Positions 1-6,118 of a stretch of DNA of 7,647 nt are shown here, piece by piece. Source of the stretch: Rubrivivax sp. (GTDB lineage: Bacteria > Pseudomonadota > Gammaproteobacteria > Burkholderiales > Burkholderiaceae). The position numbers and the translations under genes are program-made. The notes beneath the pieces are model-generated. The model made no database searches. It had not been told where the DNA came from and saw nothing but the letters and a program-made list of their open reading frames with translations. How positions within the stretch are numbered: position 1 is the first letter of the stretch; the number at the start of each line of letters is the position of its first letter. The stretch lies in NCBI GenBank assembly GCA_004211235.1, contig SEEY01000168.1, positions 1 to 7,647 on the forward strand, read 5' to 3'.

Positions 1-167
1 AGCGCGCTGGCCAGCGGCCGGCCGGCCAGCAGCGTGTCGATCAGCGCGCCGATGACGGCGCCGTCGGGCAGGCCCGGCGGCAGCAGCGGCAGCTCGGCCG
101 CATAGCGGCGGCGCACCCGCTGCACATAGCGGCTGTGTTCAGCAATAACGGGAAATGTTTGGCTCAT
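1..167 (-). CDS. glnE: Glutamine synthetase adenylyltransferase GlnE, N-terminal fragment
   Basis: This is the first 56 codons of a gene running off the left edge, starting at the ATG whose complement lies at 165-167. It begins MSQTFPVIAEHSRYVQRVRR and continues through a basic helix and a Leu-Pro-rich stretch (RRRYAAELPLLPPGLP). I recognise this as the N-terminus typical of GlnE in Burkholderiales. GlnE is a cytoplasmic bifunctional enzyme that adenylylates glutamine synthetase to switch it off and removes the AMP again, under control of PII and glutamine. The catalytic nucleotidyltransferase domains lie outside the window, so the call rests on the N-terminus and on divergence from yhdP, an arrangement I recall from related genomes. 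There is no well-spaced Shine-Dalgarno sequence: an AGGG sits only 2 nt before the ATG. A weak -10-like TAGCAC would place the transcript start at the ATG itself. Confidence 0.85.
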   Translation of the reverse strand, partial: MSQTFPVIAEHSRYVQRVRRRYAAELPLLPPGLPDGAVIGALIDTLLAGRPLASA

Positions 168-230
168 GGCCCTGTGCTAGATTGCCTGCCGGCCGGTTCC
201 CACGTGCCCCACGGGTGCTTTCAAGACAAC
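168..230. promoter_or_regulatory. Divergent glnE/yhdP promoter region
   Basis: These 63 bp separate two divergent start codons and must hold both promoters unless one lies inside a gene. On the plus strand TGC-TAGATT (175-183) looks like an extended -10 element matching TATAAT at 4 of 6 positions; it would start yhdP transcripts near 190 with a leader of about 40 nt. On the minus strand TAGCAC (179 down to 174) could serve glnE. The two candidates share the palindrome CTAG at 177-180. I see no convincing -35 box for either. Two further palindromes, CCGGCCGG (189-196) and CACGTG (201-206), could be protein-binding sites, but short GC-rich palindromes are expected by chance here. The promoter calls are inference from base patterns. 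Confidence 0.4.
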
Positions 231-3200
231 GTGTCGTCCTTCTTCTCGGCCGCCCTCCACCATTGCTCCCGCGCCGCCGGCTGGCACATCCGCCTGTGCG
301 GCCGGCTGCTGCGCTGGGCGCTGTTGACGCTGGCCCTGTTCGGCGCGCTGGTGGTGGTGGCGTGGTCGGTCCTGCACTGGGTGATTCTCCCGCAGGCCGA
401 TGAGTGGCGGCCCTGGCTGGAAAAGGAAGCCTCAAAGGCCCTGGGGGTAGAGCTGCGCATCGGCCGCATCACGGTCGAATCCGGCGGCTGGATGCCGCGC
501 ATGGAGCTGGGCGACGTGCAGGTGCTGGACCCGGCCGGCCGGCCGGCGCTGCATCTGCCGCGCGTCGCGGCGGTGCTGTCGGCCCACTCGCTGGTGGTGC
601 TGCAGCCGCGTTTCTCGCAGCTGCTGGTCGACAAACCGGAGCTGACCATCCGCCGCGACGCGGCCGGCCGCCTCTTCATCGGCGGCATGGGGCTGGACGC
701 CACGGCCCAGGCCGACACCGGCACCACCGAAGCCGGCCTGGACTGGCTGTTCAGCCAGGCCGAACTGGCCGTGATCGGCGGGCGGGTGCGATGGATCGAC
801 GAAAGGCGCGCCGACGCCCGGCCGCTGGAGCTGTCCGACCTGAACTTCATCCTGCGCAACGGCCTGCGCCGCCACCAGCTGCGCCTGGACGCAACGCCGC
901 CCGCCGACTGGGGCCAGCGCTTCTCGCTGCGCGGCCAGTTCACGCAGAGCCTGCTGAAACGGCCCGGCGAGTTCCAGCACTGGAGCGGCGAGGTGTATGC
1001 CGAGCTGCCGCGCGCCGACCTGAGTCAGCTGCGCCGGCATGTCGACCTGCCCTTCCAGCTCAGCGAAGGCGATGGCGCCGTGCGCGCCTGGGGCCAGGTC
1101 AAGGACGGCGAGCCGGTCAGCGCGACGCTGGACCTGGCGCTGCGCTCGGTGCGGCTGAAGCTGCTGGAGTCGGCGCCCGAGCTGGACCTGGAACACATCG
1201 AGGGCCGGCTCGACGTGGCGCGCGCCAAGGACAAGCTCACCCTGCAGGCGCGCCAGCTGGGCTTCGTCAGCCGGGACAGCGGCGGCGACGTCGCCTGGCC
1301 GCGCTCGGACTGGGGCGTCAGCCTGCAGCTGGGCAGGAACGCCAGCGGCGAAGAGACGGTGCTGGGCGGCGACGTGAACGCGCAGCGGCTGGACTTCGCG
1401 CTGATGGCCCAGATCGCGCAGCGCCTGCCGCTCGGCGAACGCGCCCACAAGCTGCTCACCGAGCTGGAGCCGCGCGGCGTGCTGCGAGCGCTGGACGGCC
1501 AGTGGCAGGGCGCGCTGGAGGCGCCGCGCAGCTATCGCGTCAAGGCTCAGCTGGACGGCCTGGCGCTGGCGGCCAAGGCGGCCGAGCAGGAGGGCCACCC
1601 GGGCCGACCCGGCGTGCGCGGCGCCAGCATCGAGCTGGACGCCACCGAGCGCGGCGGCTCGGCCCGCCTGAGTGTGCAGGGCGGTGACATCGAACTGCCG
1701 GGTCTGTTCGAGGACCCGGTGCTGCCGATCACGCGGCTGTCCACGCAGATGCTGTGGCAGCTCCCTTCCGGCACCGGCACGGCGGGCGGCAAGCCGGCCG
1801 GCGAGGTGCAGCTCAAGCTGCGCGACCTGCAGCTGCAGACGCCCGACCTGGCTGGCGAGTTCGACGTCACCTGGCGCCGGCCCGCCGGCGCCACGACACC
1901 GGGCTTCCTCGACCTGACCGGCCGCGTGCCGCAGCGCGTGGACGGCACCCGCGTGGCCCGCTACATCCCGGCCAGCATGCCCAACACGCGCAGCTACCTC
2001 GCCCGCGCGCTGCTGGCCGGCGAAGCGCGCAACACGCTGGTGCGCATCCGCGGCGAGCTGGCCGATTTCCCCTTCGACGGGCCGAAGGCCAATGGCATCT
2101 TCCGCGTCTCCACGCAGGCCCAGGGCGTGACGCTGGCCTACGTGCCGCACAGCGACGTGGGCACGAACTGGCCGGTGCTGGAGGGCGTGGCCGCCGAGCT
2201 CGTCTTCGAGCGCGCCGGCATGCAGATCAAGGACGGCCGCGGCCGCGTGCTGGGCTATGAACTGAGCGGCGTCAACGGCGGCATCAAGGACATGCACCAC
2301 GGCCGCGTGCTGGCGCTGGACGGCAGCGGCCGCGGTGCCGGCACGGACCTGCTGCGCTTCGTGCGCGCCTCGCCGCTGGACGAATGGCTGGGCCATGCGC
2401 TGGCCACCACCTCGGCCCAGGGTCCGGTCGGGCTGAAGCTGGGCCTGAACATCCCGCTGGACGACACCAGCCAGTCGACGCTGAAGGGCCAGCTGCAGCT
2501 CGGCGGCGTGGACCTGCAGCTGCGGCCGGAGCTGCCGCCGCTGGCCGGCGTGCGCGGGCGCGTCGACTTCGACCGCAAGGGCCTGCAGCTCGGTGGCGTG
2601 ACGGCGCGCCTGCTGGGCGGCGACGCGGGCATCGAAGGCGGCACGCAGCGCGACGGCGGCATGCGCTTCGCCGTGCAGGGCCAGGCCACGGCCGAGGGCC
2701 TGCGCCGCACGCCGGAGCTGGGCGCCGTGACGCGCCTGGCCCAGGCCGCCAGCGGCCAGGCGGCCTACCGCTTTCAGCTCGCCATTCCGAAGGACGGCGC
2801 CCCGGAGCTGAGCGTCGCCAGCAATCTGCAGGGCCTGGCCCTGGACCTGCCGGCGCCGGCGCGCAAGGAGGCCGACGCGGTGCTGCCGCTGCGCCTGCTG
2901 ATGTCGCCCACCACCGCCGGGCGCGACGAGATCCGCCTGGAGGTGGGCGCCGCCAACGCGCCGCTGCTGCAGGCGCAGGTGCAGCGCGACGTCTCCGGTG
3001 GCAGTTCGCAGGTGCTGCGCGCCGCGCTGGCCGTGCAGGACAAGCTGCCGCCGCTGCCGCCGCAGGGCGTGCTGTTGCAGGTCAACGTCGCCGCGCTCGA
3101 CCTGGATGCCTGGCAGCAGCGCCTCGGCGCACTGGCGGGCGGCAGCGTGGCCGGTGGCGGCAACGGTGGCAACGGCGGCAACGGTGGCGAGGGCGGCGAA

Positions 3201-4349
3201 GGCGCCGGCCTGCTGCCCAGCCAGATCGGCCTGCGCAGCCAGGCGTTGAAGGTGGGCGGCCGGCAGCTCGGCCGCGTCTCGGCGACCGTCGCGCGGGAGG
3301 GCACCACCTGGCGCCTGAATGTCGATGCCGAGCAGATCACCGGCCGCATCGAGCTGCGCGGCGTGCACGACGGCCAGGTCGACGCCGTGCAGGCGCGGCT
3401 GCTGCGCCTGTCGCTGCCGCGCTCGGAGGCCGAGTCGGTGAGCGACCTCATCGATCCGGCCAAGGCCACGGCGTCGAGCAGCCCGCTGCCGTCGCTGGAC
3501 ATCGAGGTCGACGACTTTGAACTGCGCGGCAAGCGCCTGGGCCGGCTGGAGGTGCTTGCGCAGGCCCCGGCCGCCGCACGGGACTGGAAGCTGGACCGGC
3601 TGCAGATCACGTCGCCCGACGCGACGCTCAGCGCCAGCGGCCTGTGGACGGCCGTCAAGGGCGACACCGCCCGGCGCCGCACGCAGCTCGACTGGAAGCT
3701 CGACATCCATGACGCCGGCAAGCTGCTGGAGCGCCTCGGCCAGGGCCAGAAGGACAGCCCGGTGCTGCGCGGCGGCAAGGGCGTGCTGGCCGGCCAGGTC
3801 GGCTGGGACGGCTCGCCGCTGGCGCCCCACTACCCGAGCATGGCCGGTGCGCTGAACGTGCAGCTGGATACCGGCACCTTCCTGAAGGCCGAGCCCGGTG
3901 TCGGGCGGTTGCTGGGCGTGCTGAGCCTGCAGTCGCTGCCGCGCCGCTTCCTGCTGGATTTCCGCGATGTGTTCGCCGAGGGCTTCGTCTTCGACGGCGT
4001 GACCGGCGACGTCAAGATTGCCGCCGGCGTGGCCCGCAGCGACAACATCCGCATCCGCGGCCTGCAGGCCGCCGTGCTGGTGGACGGCAGCACCGACCTG
4101 GCGGCAGAGACGCAGAAGCTGCGCGTCGTCGTCGTGCCCGAGGTGTCGGCCGGCGGCGCCTCGCTGGCCTATGCGGCGATCAACCCGGCCATCGCTCTGG
4201 GCGCCTTCCTGGCCCAGCTCATCCTGAGCCGCCCGATGGCCGCGGCGAACACGCGCGAGTTCCACATCACCGGCAGCTGGGACGACCCCAAGGTGGAAAA
4301 GGTCGAGCGCGTCGAAGCGCCGCCCGCAAGGGCGGCGAGCGCACCCTAG
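231..4349 (+). CDS. yhdP: YhdP family protein (TIGR02099, AsmA-like giant envelope protein)
   Basis: This is a 1372-residue protein, a little longer than E. coli YhdP (about 1266). It has a basic N-terminus and one membrane anchor at about residues 29-53, followed by the conserved block from HWVILPQ through ALGVELRIGRI, typical of AsmA-like proteins. A very long periplasmic beta-rich region follows, the DUF3971/AsmA C-terminal type. The family hallmark lies near the end: GVGRLLGVLSLQSLPRR from residue 1223, and PEVSAGGASLAYAAINP from 1303. YhdP, TamB and YdbH are known to act redundantly in carrying phospholipid from inner to outer membrane through a hydrophobic groove. I chose the GTG at 231 because the in-frame GTG codons at 135 and 174 overlap or crowd the glnE start, and because 231 leaves a normal short N-terminus before the anchor. 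No start has a good Shine-Dalgarno; GTG 204 is an alternative. The frame is intact. A glycine-rich repeat interrupts the beta region at residues 976-990. Confidence 0.93.
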   Translation: MSSFFSAALHHCSRAAGWHIRLCGRLLRWALLTLALFGALVVVAWSVLHWVILPQADEWRPWLEKEASKALGVELRIGRITVESGGWMPRMELGDVQVLDPAGRPALHLPRVAAVLSAHSLVVLQPRFSQLLVDKPELTIRRDAAGRLFIGGMGLDATAQADTGTTEAGLDWLFSQAELAVIGGRVRWIDERRADARPLELSDLNFILRNGLRRHQLRLDATPPADWGQRFSLRGQFTQSLLKRPGEFQHWSGEVYAELPRADLSQLRRHVDLPFQLSEGDGAVRAWGQVKDGEPVSATLDLALRSVRLKLLESAPELDLEHIEGRLDVARAKDKLTLQARQLGFVSRDSGGDVAWPRSDWGVSLQLGRNASGEETVLGGDVNAQRLDFALMAQIAQRLPLGERAHKLLTELEPRGVLRALDGQWQGALEAPRSYRVKAQLDGLALAAKAAEQEGHPGRPGVRGASIELDATERGGSARLSVQGGDIELPGLFEDPVLPITRLSTQMLWQLPSGTGTAGGKPAGEVQLKLRDLQLQTPDLAGEFDVTWRRPAGATTPGFLDLTGRVPQRVDGTRVARYIPASMPNTRSYLARALLAGEARNTLVRIRGELADFPFDGPKANGIFRVSTQAQGVTLAYVPHSDVGTNWPVLEGVAAELVFERAGMQIKDGRGRVLGYELSGVNGGIKDMHHGRVLALDGSGRGAGTDLLRFVRASPLDEWLGHALATTSAQGPVGLKLGLNIPLDDTSQSTLKGQLQLGGVDLQLRPELPPLAGVRGRVDFDRKGLQLGGVTARLLGGDAGIEGGTQRDGGMRFAVQGQATAEGLRRTPELGAVTRLAQAASGQAAYRFQLAIPKDGAPELSVASNLQGLALDLPAPARKEADAVLPLRLLMSPTTAGRDEIRLEVGAANAPLLQAQVQRDVSGGSSQVLRAALAVQDKLPPLPPQGVLLQVNVAALDLDAWQQRLGALAGGSVAGGGNGGNGGNGGEGGEGAGLLPSQIGLRSQALKVGGRQLGRVSATVAREGTTWRLNVDAEQITGRIELRGVHDGQVDAVQARLLRLSLPRSEAESVSDLIDPAKATASSSPLPSLDIEVDDFELRGKRLGRLEVLAQAPAAARDWKLDRLQITSPDATLSASGLWTAVKGDTARRRTQLDWKLDIHDAGKLLERLGQGQKDSPVLRGGKGVLAGQVGWDGSPLAPHYPSMAGALNVQLDTGTFLKAEPGVGRLLGVLSLQSLPRRFLLDFRDVFAEGFVFDGVTGDVKIAAGVARSDNIRIRGLQAAVLVDGSTDLAAETQKLRVVVVPEVSAGGASLAYAAINPAIALGAFLAQLILSRPMAAANTREFHITGSWDDPKVEKVERVEAPPARAASAP
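3156..3200 (+). repeat. Five 9-bp tandem units coding a Gly-Asn/Gly-Glu linker in YhdP
   Basis: Five in-frame 9-bp units run head to tail: GGCGGCAAC, GGTGGCAAC, GGCGGCAAC, GGTGGCGAG and GGCGGCGAA. They encode three Gly-Gly-Asn triplets followed by two Gly-Gly-Glu triplets (YhdP residues 976-990), flanked by further Gly, Ala and Ser. The unit length keeps the frame whatever the copy number. The third bases of the glycine codons alternate T and C in the first four units, suggesting an 18-bp higher-order duplication. The stretch should be a flexible, solvent-exposed loop between beta strands. Confidence 0.85.
4346..4349. other. Shared palindromic CTAG: stop codons of both convergent genes
   Basis: The tetranucleotide CTAG supplies TAG on the plus strand (4347-4349, end of yhdP) and TAG on the minus strand (complement of 4346-4348, end of the solute-binding gene). 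The convergent genes overlap by exactly 4 bp with no intergenic space. I found no T-tract or strong hairpin here that would end transcription in either direction, so the two transcripts probably run into each other or end by Rho. Confidence 0.9.
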
Positions 4350-5197
4350 CTGGCTGTCGGGGCTGGCGCTTCCAGCGCGCGCAGCTGCAGCCGCAGGCCT
4401 GTGTAGGCCCGCAGCCGCGCCAGCGCGACCTTCAGGCCGGGCTCGGCCATGAAGAGCGCGTCGAAGCTGCCGTCGGCGGCTGCCAGCGCCAGGCCGCGCT
4501 GCAGCCGCTCGGCCAGCTGCGGCCGGTGCCGCGAGACGAAGAAGTACAGCGGCTGGCGGTACTGCAGCGCCAGACCCGGCAGCTCGGCGAAGCCCATGCC
4601 GGCGCGGAGCTGCAGCTCCGCGTCGATCTCCTCGCGGGTGCGCGGGATGAAGTCGAAGCGGCCGGCCTGGAGCATCAGGAACAGCGACTCGAACTTCGTG
4701 GTCGTCTCGACGGTGAAGCCGTTGGCGCGCAGGATCTGCGTGTCGCTCCAGAAGGTGCCGGCACCGGCGCGCAGTGCACGCAGGCCTTGCAGCGTGCGCA
4801 GGGAGCGCAGCCGGGGCAGCTCGCTGGCGCGCACGAGCAGGAAGCGCAGCTCGTTCGTGCCCTTGAGCAGGTTGAAGCGCACCGGCAGCGCCTGGGCCTC
4901 GCGCTCCGGCGTCGTGGTGCTCCACATCACGTCGATCTGGCCTTCCTGCAGCAGCTGGCGCAGCCGCTCGCGGGGCAGGTCGGGCGGCGATTGCAGCAGC
5001 GTGGGCGCGGGCTCGCCGGCGGCGGTCTTGTCGAGTGCCAGCTTCAGCACCTCGATGAAGAACTGGCCATGGGCGCTGTAGGCATCGGGGTTGGGCAGGC
5101 GCAGCGTCAGCGGCGGGCCGGCGGCATGGCCGGGCGTCAGGGCTGCCGCGAAAGGAAACGCCAACAGCTGGCGTCGCAGGCAGGTCGAAGTCGGCAT
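4346..5197 (-). CDS. Exported orphan solute-binding-like protein (SBP family 3 type)
   Basis: This is a 283-residue protein. Residues 1-26 look like a signal peptide: LRRQLLAFPFAAALTP, then cleavage plausibly after HAA near residue 26. The RRQLL pair resembles, but does not fully match, a Tat motif, so Sec or Tat export are both possible. The mature part fits a periplasmic binding fold: LTLRLPNPDAYSAHGQFF at the start, an inter-lobe segment around residues 88-120 (IDVMWSTTTPERE, then a conserved-looking NELRFLLVR), GTFWSDTQILRANGF at about 148-161, and the FESLFLMLQAGRFDFIPR element at 169-186. This resembles small stand-alone family 3 binding proteins of Burkholderiales and marine gammaproteobacteria. 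No permease or ATPase gene lies nearby, so an ABC transport role is unproven and a sensory or accessory role is possible; the ligand is unknown. It is convergent with yhdP and divergent from the nit gene. The start has no clear Shine-Dalgarno. Confidence 0.75.
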   Translation of the reverse strand: MPTSTCLRRQLLAFPFAAALTPGHAAGPPLTLRLPNPDAYSAHGQFFIEVLKLALDKTAAGEPAPTLLQSPPDLPRERLRQLLQEGQIDVMWSTTTPEREAQALPVRFNLLKGTNELRFLLVRASELPRLRSLRTLQGLRALRAGAGTFWSDTQILRANGFTVETTTKFESLFLMLQAGRFDFIPRTREEIDAELQLRAGMGFAELPGLALQYRQPLYFFVSRHRPQLAERLQRGLALAAADGSFDALFMAEPGLKVALARLRAYTGLRLQLRALEAPAPTAS

Positions 5198-5311
5198 GGG
5201 AGGCCGATTTTCGGCGCCCGGATCCGGTCACCGAAGCCAAGGCGGGCGGCGACAGGGGTAGGCCGTGACTTCCGCCGCAATGCCAGCGCTGTCGGCGCTA
5301 GCATTGCCGGC
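5198..5311. promoter_or_regulatory. Divergent intergenic region between binding protein and nit operon
   Basis: These 114 bp must drive both the minus-strand binding protein and the plus-strand nit operon. On the plus strand TAGCAT (5299-5304) matches TATAAT at 4 of 6 positions and lies 7 bp before the ATG at 5312, which would give an almost leaderless nit mRNA; no Shine-Dalgarno is present before that ATG. The -10 candidate directly follows a 5-bp inverted repeat, AGCGC (5285-5289) and GCGCT (5295-5299). On the minus strand a weak GAAAAT lies shortly before the binding-protein ATG, and a perfect 10-bp palindrome CCGGATCCGG (5218-5227) sits upstream of it. No good -35 box was found for either gene. 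Operator roles for the palindromes are speculative. Confidence 0.4.
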
Positions 5312-6118
5312 ATGAGAATCGCCGCCGTCCAGATGGTCTCCGGCCCCGACCTGGGCGCCAACCTCATTGCCGCCAGCCGGCTGCTCGAATCGGCCGCTGC
5401 GCAAGGGGCCCACCTCGCGGCGCTGCCCGAGTACTTCTGCCTGATGGGCCACCAGGACACCGACAAGCTGGCCATCGCCGAGGAGCTGGGGCACGGCCCC
5501 ATCCAGGCGATGCTGTCCCGCGCCGCGCGGGATCTCAAGCTCTGGCTCATCGGCGGCACCTTGCCCATCAAGGCGGAGCAGCCGGGCCGCGTGCGCAACA
5601 CCACGCTCGTGTTCTCACCCGCCGGCGAGGTCGTGGCGCGCTACGACAAGATCCACCTGTTCGCCTACGACAACGGCCGCGAAAGCTACGACGAGGCGCG
5701 CGTGCTGGAGGCCGGCAGCCAGCCGACCACGTTCGACGCCCAGGGCTCGGATCTCAGCCTGCGCACCGGCCTGTCGGTCTGCTACGACCTGCGCTTTCCC
5801 GAGCTGTTCCGTAGCTACAACCCCTGCGACCTGATCGCCGTGCCGGCCGCCTTCACCTACACCACCGGCGAGAAGCACTGGGAGCTGCTGCTGCGCGCCC
5901 GCGCCGTCGAGAACCAGTGTTATGTCGTCGCGCCGGCCCAGGGCGGCAGGCATGAGAACGGCCGCCGCACCTGGGGCCACAGCATGATCGTCGACCCCTG
6001 GGGCGAGGTGCTTGGCCAGTTGCCGGAGGGCGAAGGCGTCGTCACGGCGCTGATCGACCCGGCGCGGCTGGCCCAGGTGCGCCAGCAACTGCCCGCCCTC
6101 GCCCACCGCAAGCTTTGA
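5312..6118 (+). CDS. Nit-type carbon-nitrogen hydrolase (omega-amidase / deaminated glutathione amidase-like)
   Basis: This 268-residue protein has the normal length for bacterial Nit proteins. All nitrilase-superfamily catalytic residues are visible: Glu40 in ALPEYF, Lys113 in YDKIHLF, Cys157 in [12 protein letters not shown], and a likely second glutamate, Glu128. Other family marks are GGTLPI (81-86), [19 protein letters not shown] (187-205), [11 protein letters not shown] (221-231) and the C-terminal [10 protein letters not shown]. The family hydrolyses amide bonds of small molecules. The closest known branch (Nit1/YbeM) removes glutamine-derived amide from deaminated glutathione, a metabolite repair reaction in the cytosol, but the substrate cannot be fixed from sequence alone. 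In many proteobacteria such a gene follows yhdP and precedes tldD. Here it is separated from yhdP by the binding-protein gene and followed by a transporter. The start is clear: MRIAAVQM is the usual first strand. The stop overlaps the next start by 4 bp. Confidence 0.93.
   Translation: MRIAAVQMVSGPDLGANLIAASRLLESAAAQGAHLAALPEYFCLMGHQDTDKLAIAEELGHGPIQAMLSRAARDLKLWLIGGTLPIKAEQPGRVRNTTLVFSPAGEVVARYDKIHLFAYDNGRESYDEARVLEAGSQPTTFDAQGSDLSLRTGLSVCYDLRFPELFRSYNPCDLIAVPAAFTYTTGEKHWELLLRARAVENQCYVVAPAQGGRHENGRRTWGHSMIVDPWGEVLGQLPEGEGVVTALIDPARLAQVRQQLPALAHRKL
6115..6118 (+). promoter_or_regulatory. TTGA stop/start overlap with rare TTG start
   Basis: TTG (6115-6117) begins the transporter and TGA (6116-6118) ends the hydrolase, a 4-bp overlap of the kind that couples translation. 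There is no good Shine-Dalgarno before it. The next in-frame candidate, a GTG near 6169, would cut into the first transmembrane helix, so TTG is the most sensible start. Confidence 0.75.

Noticed and set aside
16..27. GGCCGGCCGGCC runs here and near 533-545 as repeat elements
   Set aside because: They lie in coding sequence, encode Ala-Gly-Arg or Ala-Gly-Pro codon runs, and are ordinary for this base composition.
135..230. A longer yhdP starting at GTG 135
   Set aside because: It would overlap the glnE start, adds 32 residues with no hydrophobic or conserved pattern, and has no Shine-Dalgarno. GTG 231 gives the usual short N-terminus before the membrane anchor.
4355..4380. A GCTGG-CGCTT-CCAGC hairpin just inside the binding-protein end as a terminator for yhdP
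   Set aside because: The stem is only 5 bp, has no following T-tract, and lies within coding sequence; similar short stems occur throughout such GC-rich DNA.
432..5240. A 1602-codon open frame on the minus strand, antisense to yhdP
   Set aside because: It overlaps yhdP and the binding-protein gene in another frame, its translation is low-complexity Ala/Arg/Gln/Leu-rich with no recognisable domain, and very long antisense frames are expected in GC-rich genes with strong third-position GC.
4526..5311. Extension of the nit frame upstream to give a 530-residue protein
   Set aside because: The extra part is antisense to the binding-protein gene and low in complexity; MRIAAVQM at 5312 is the normal start of the Nit fold.
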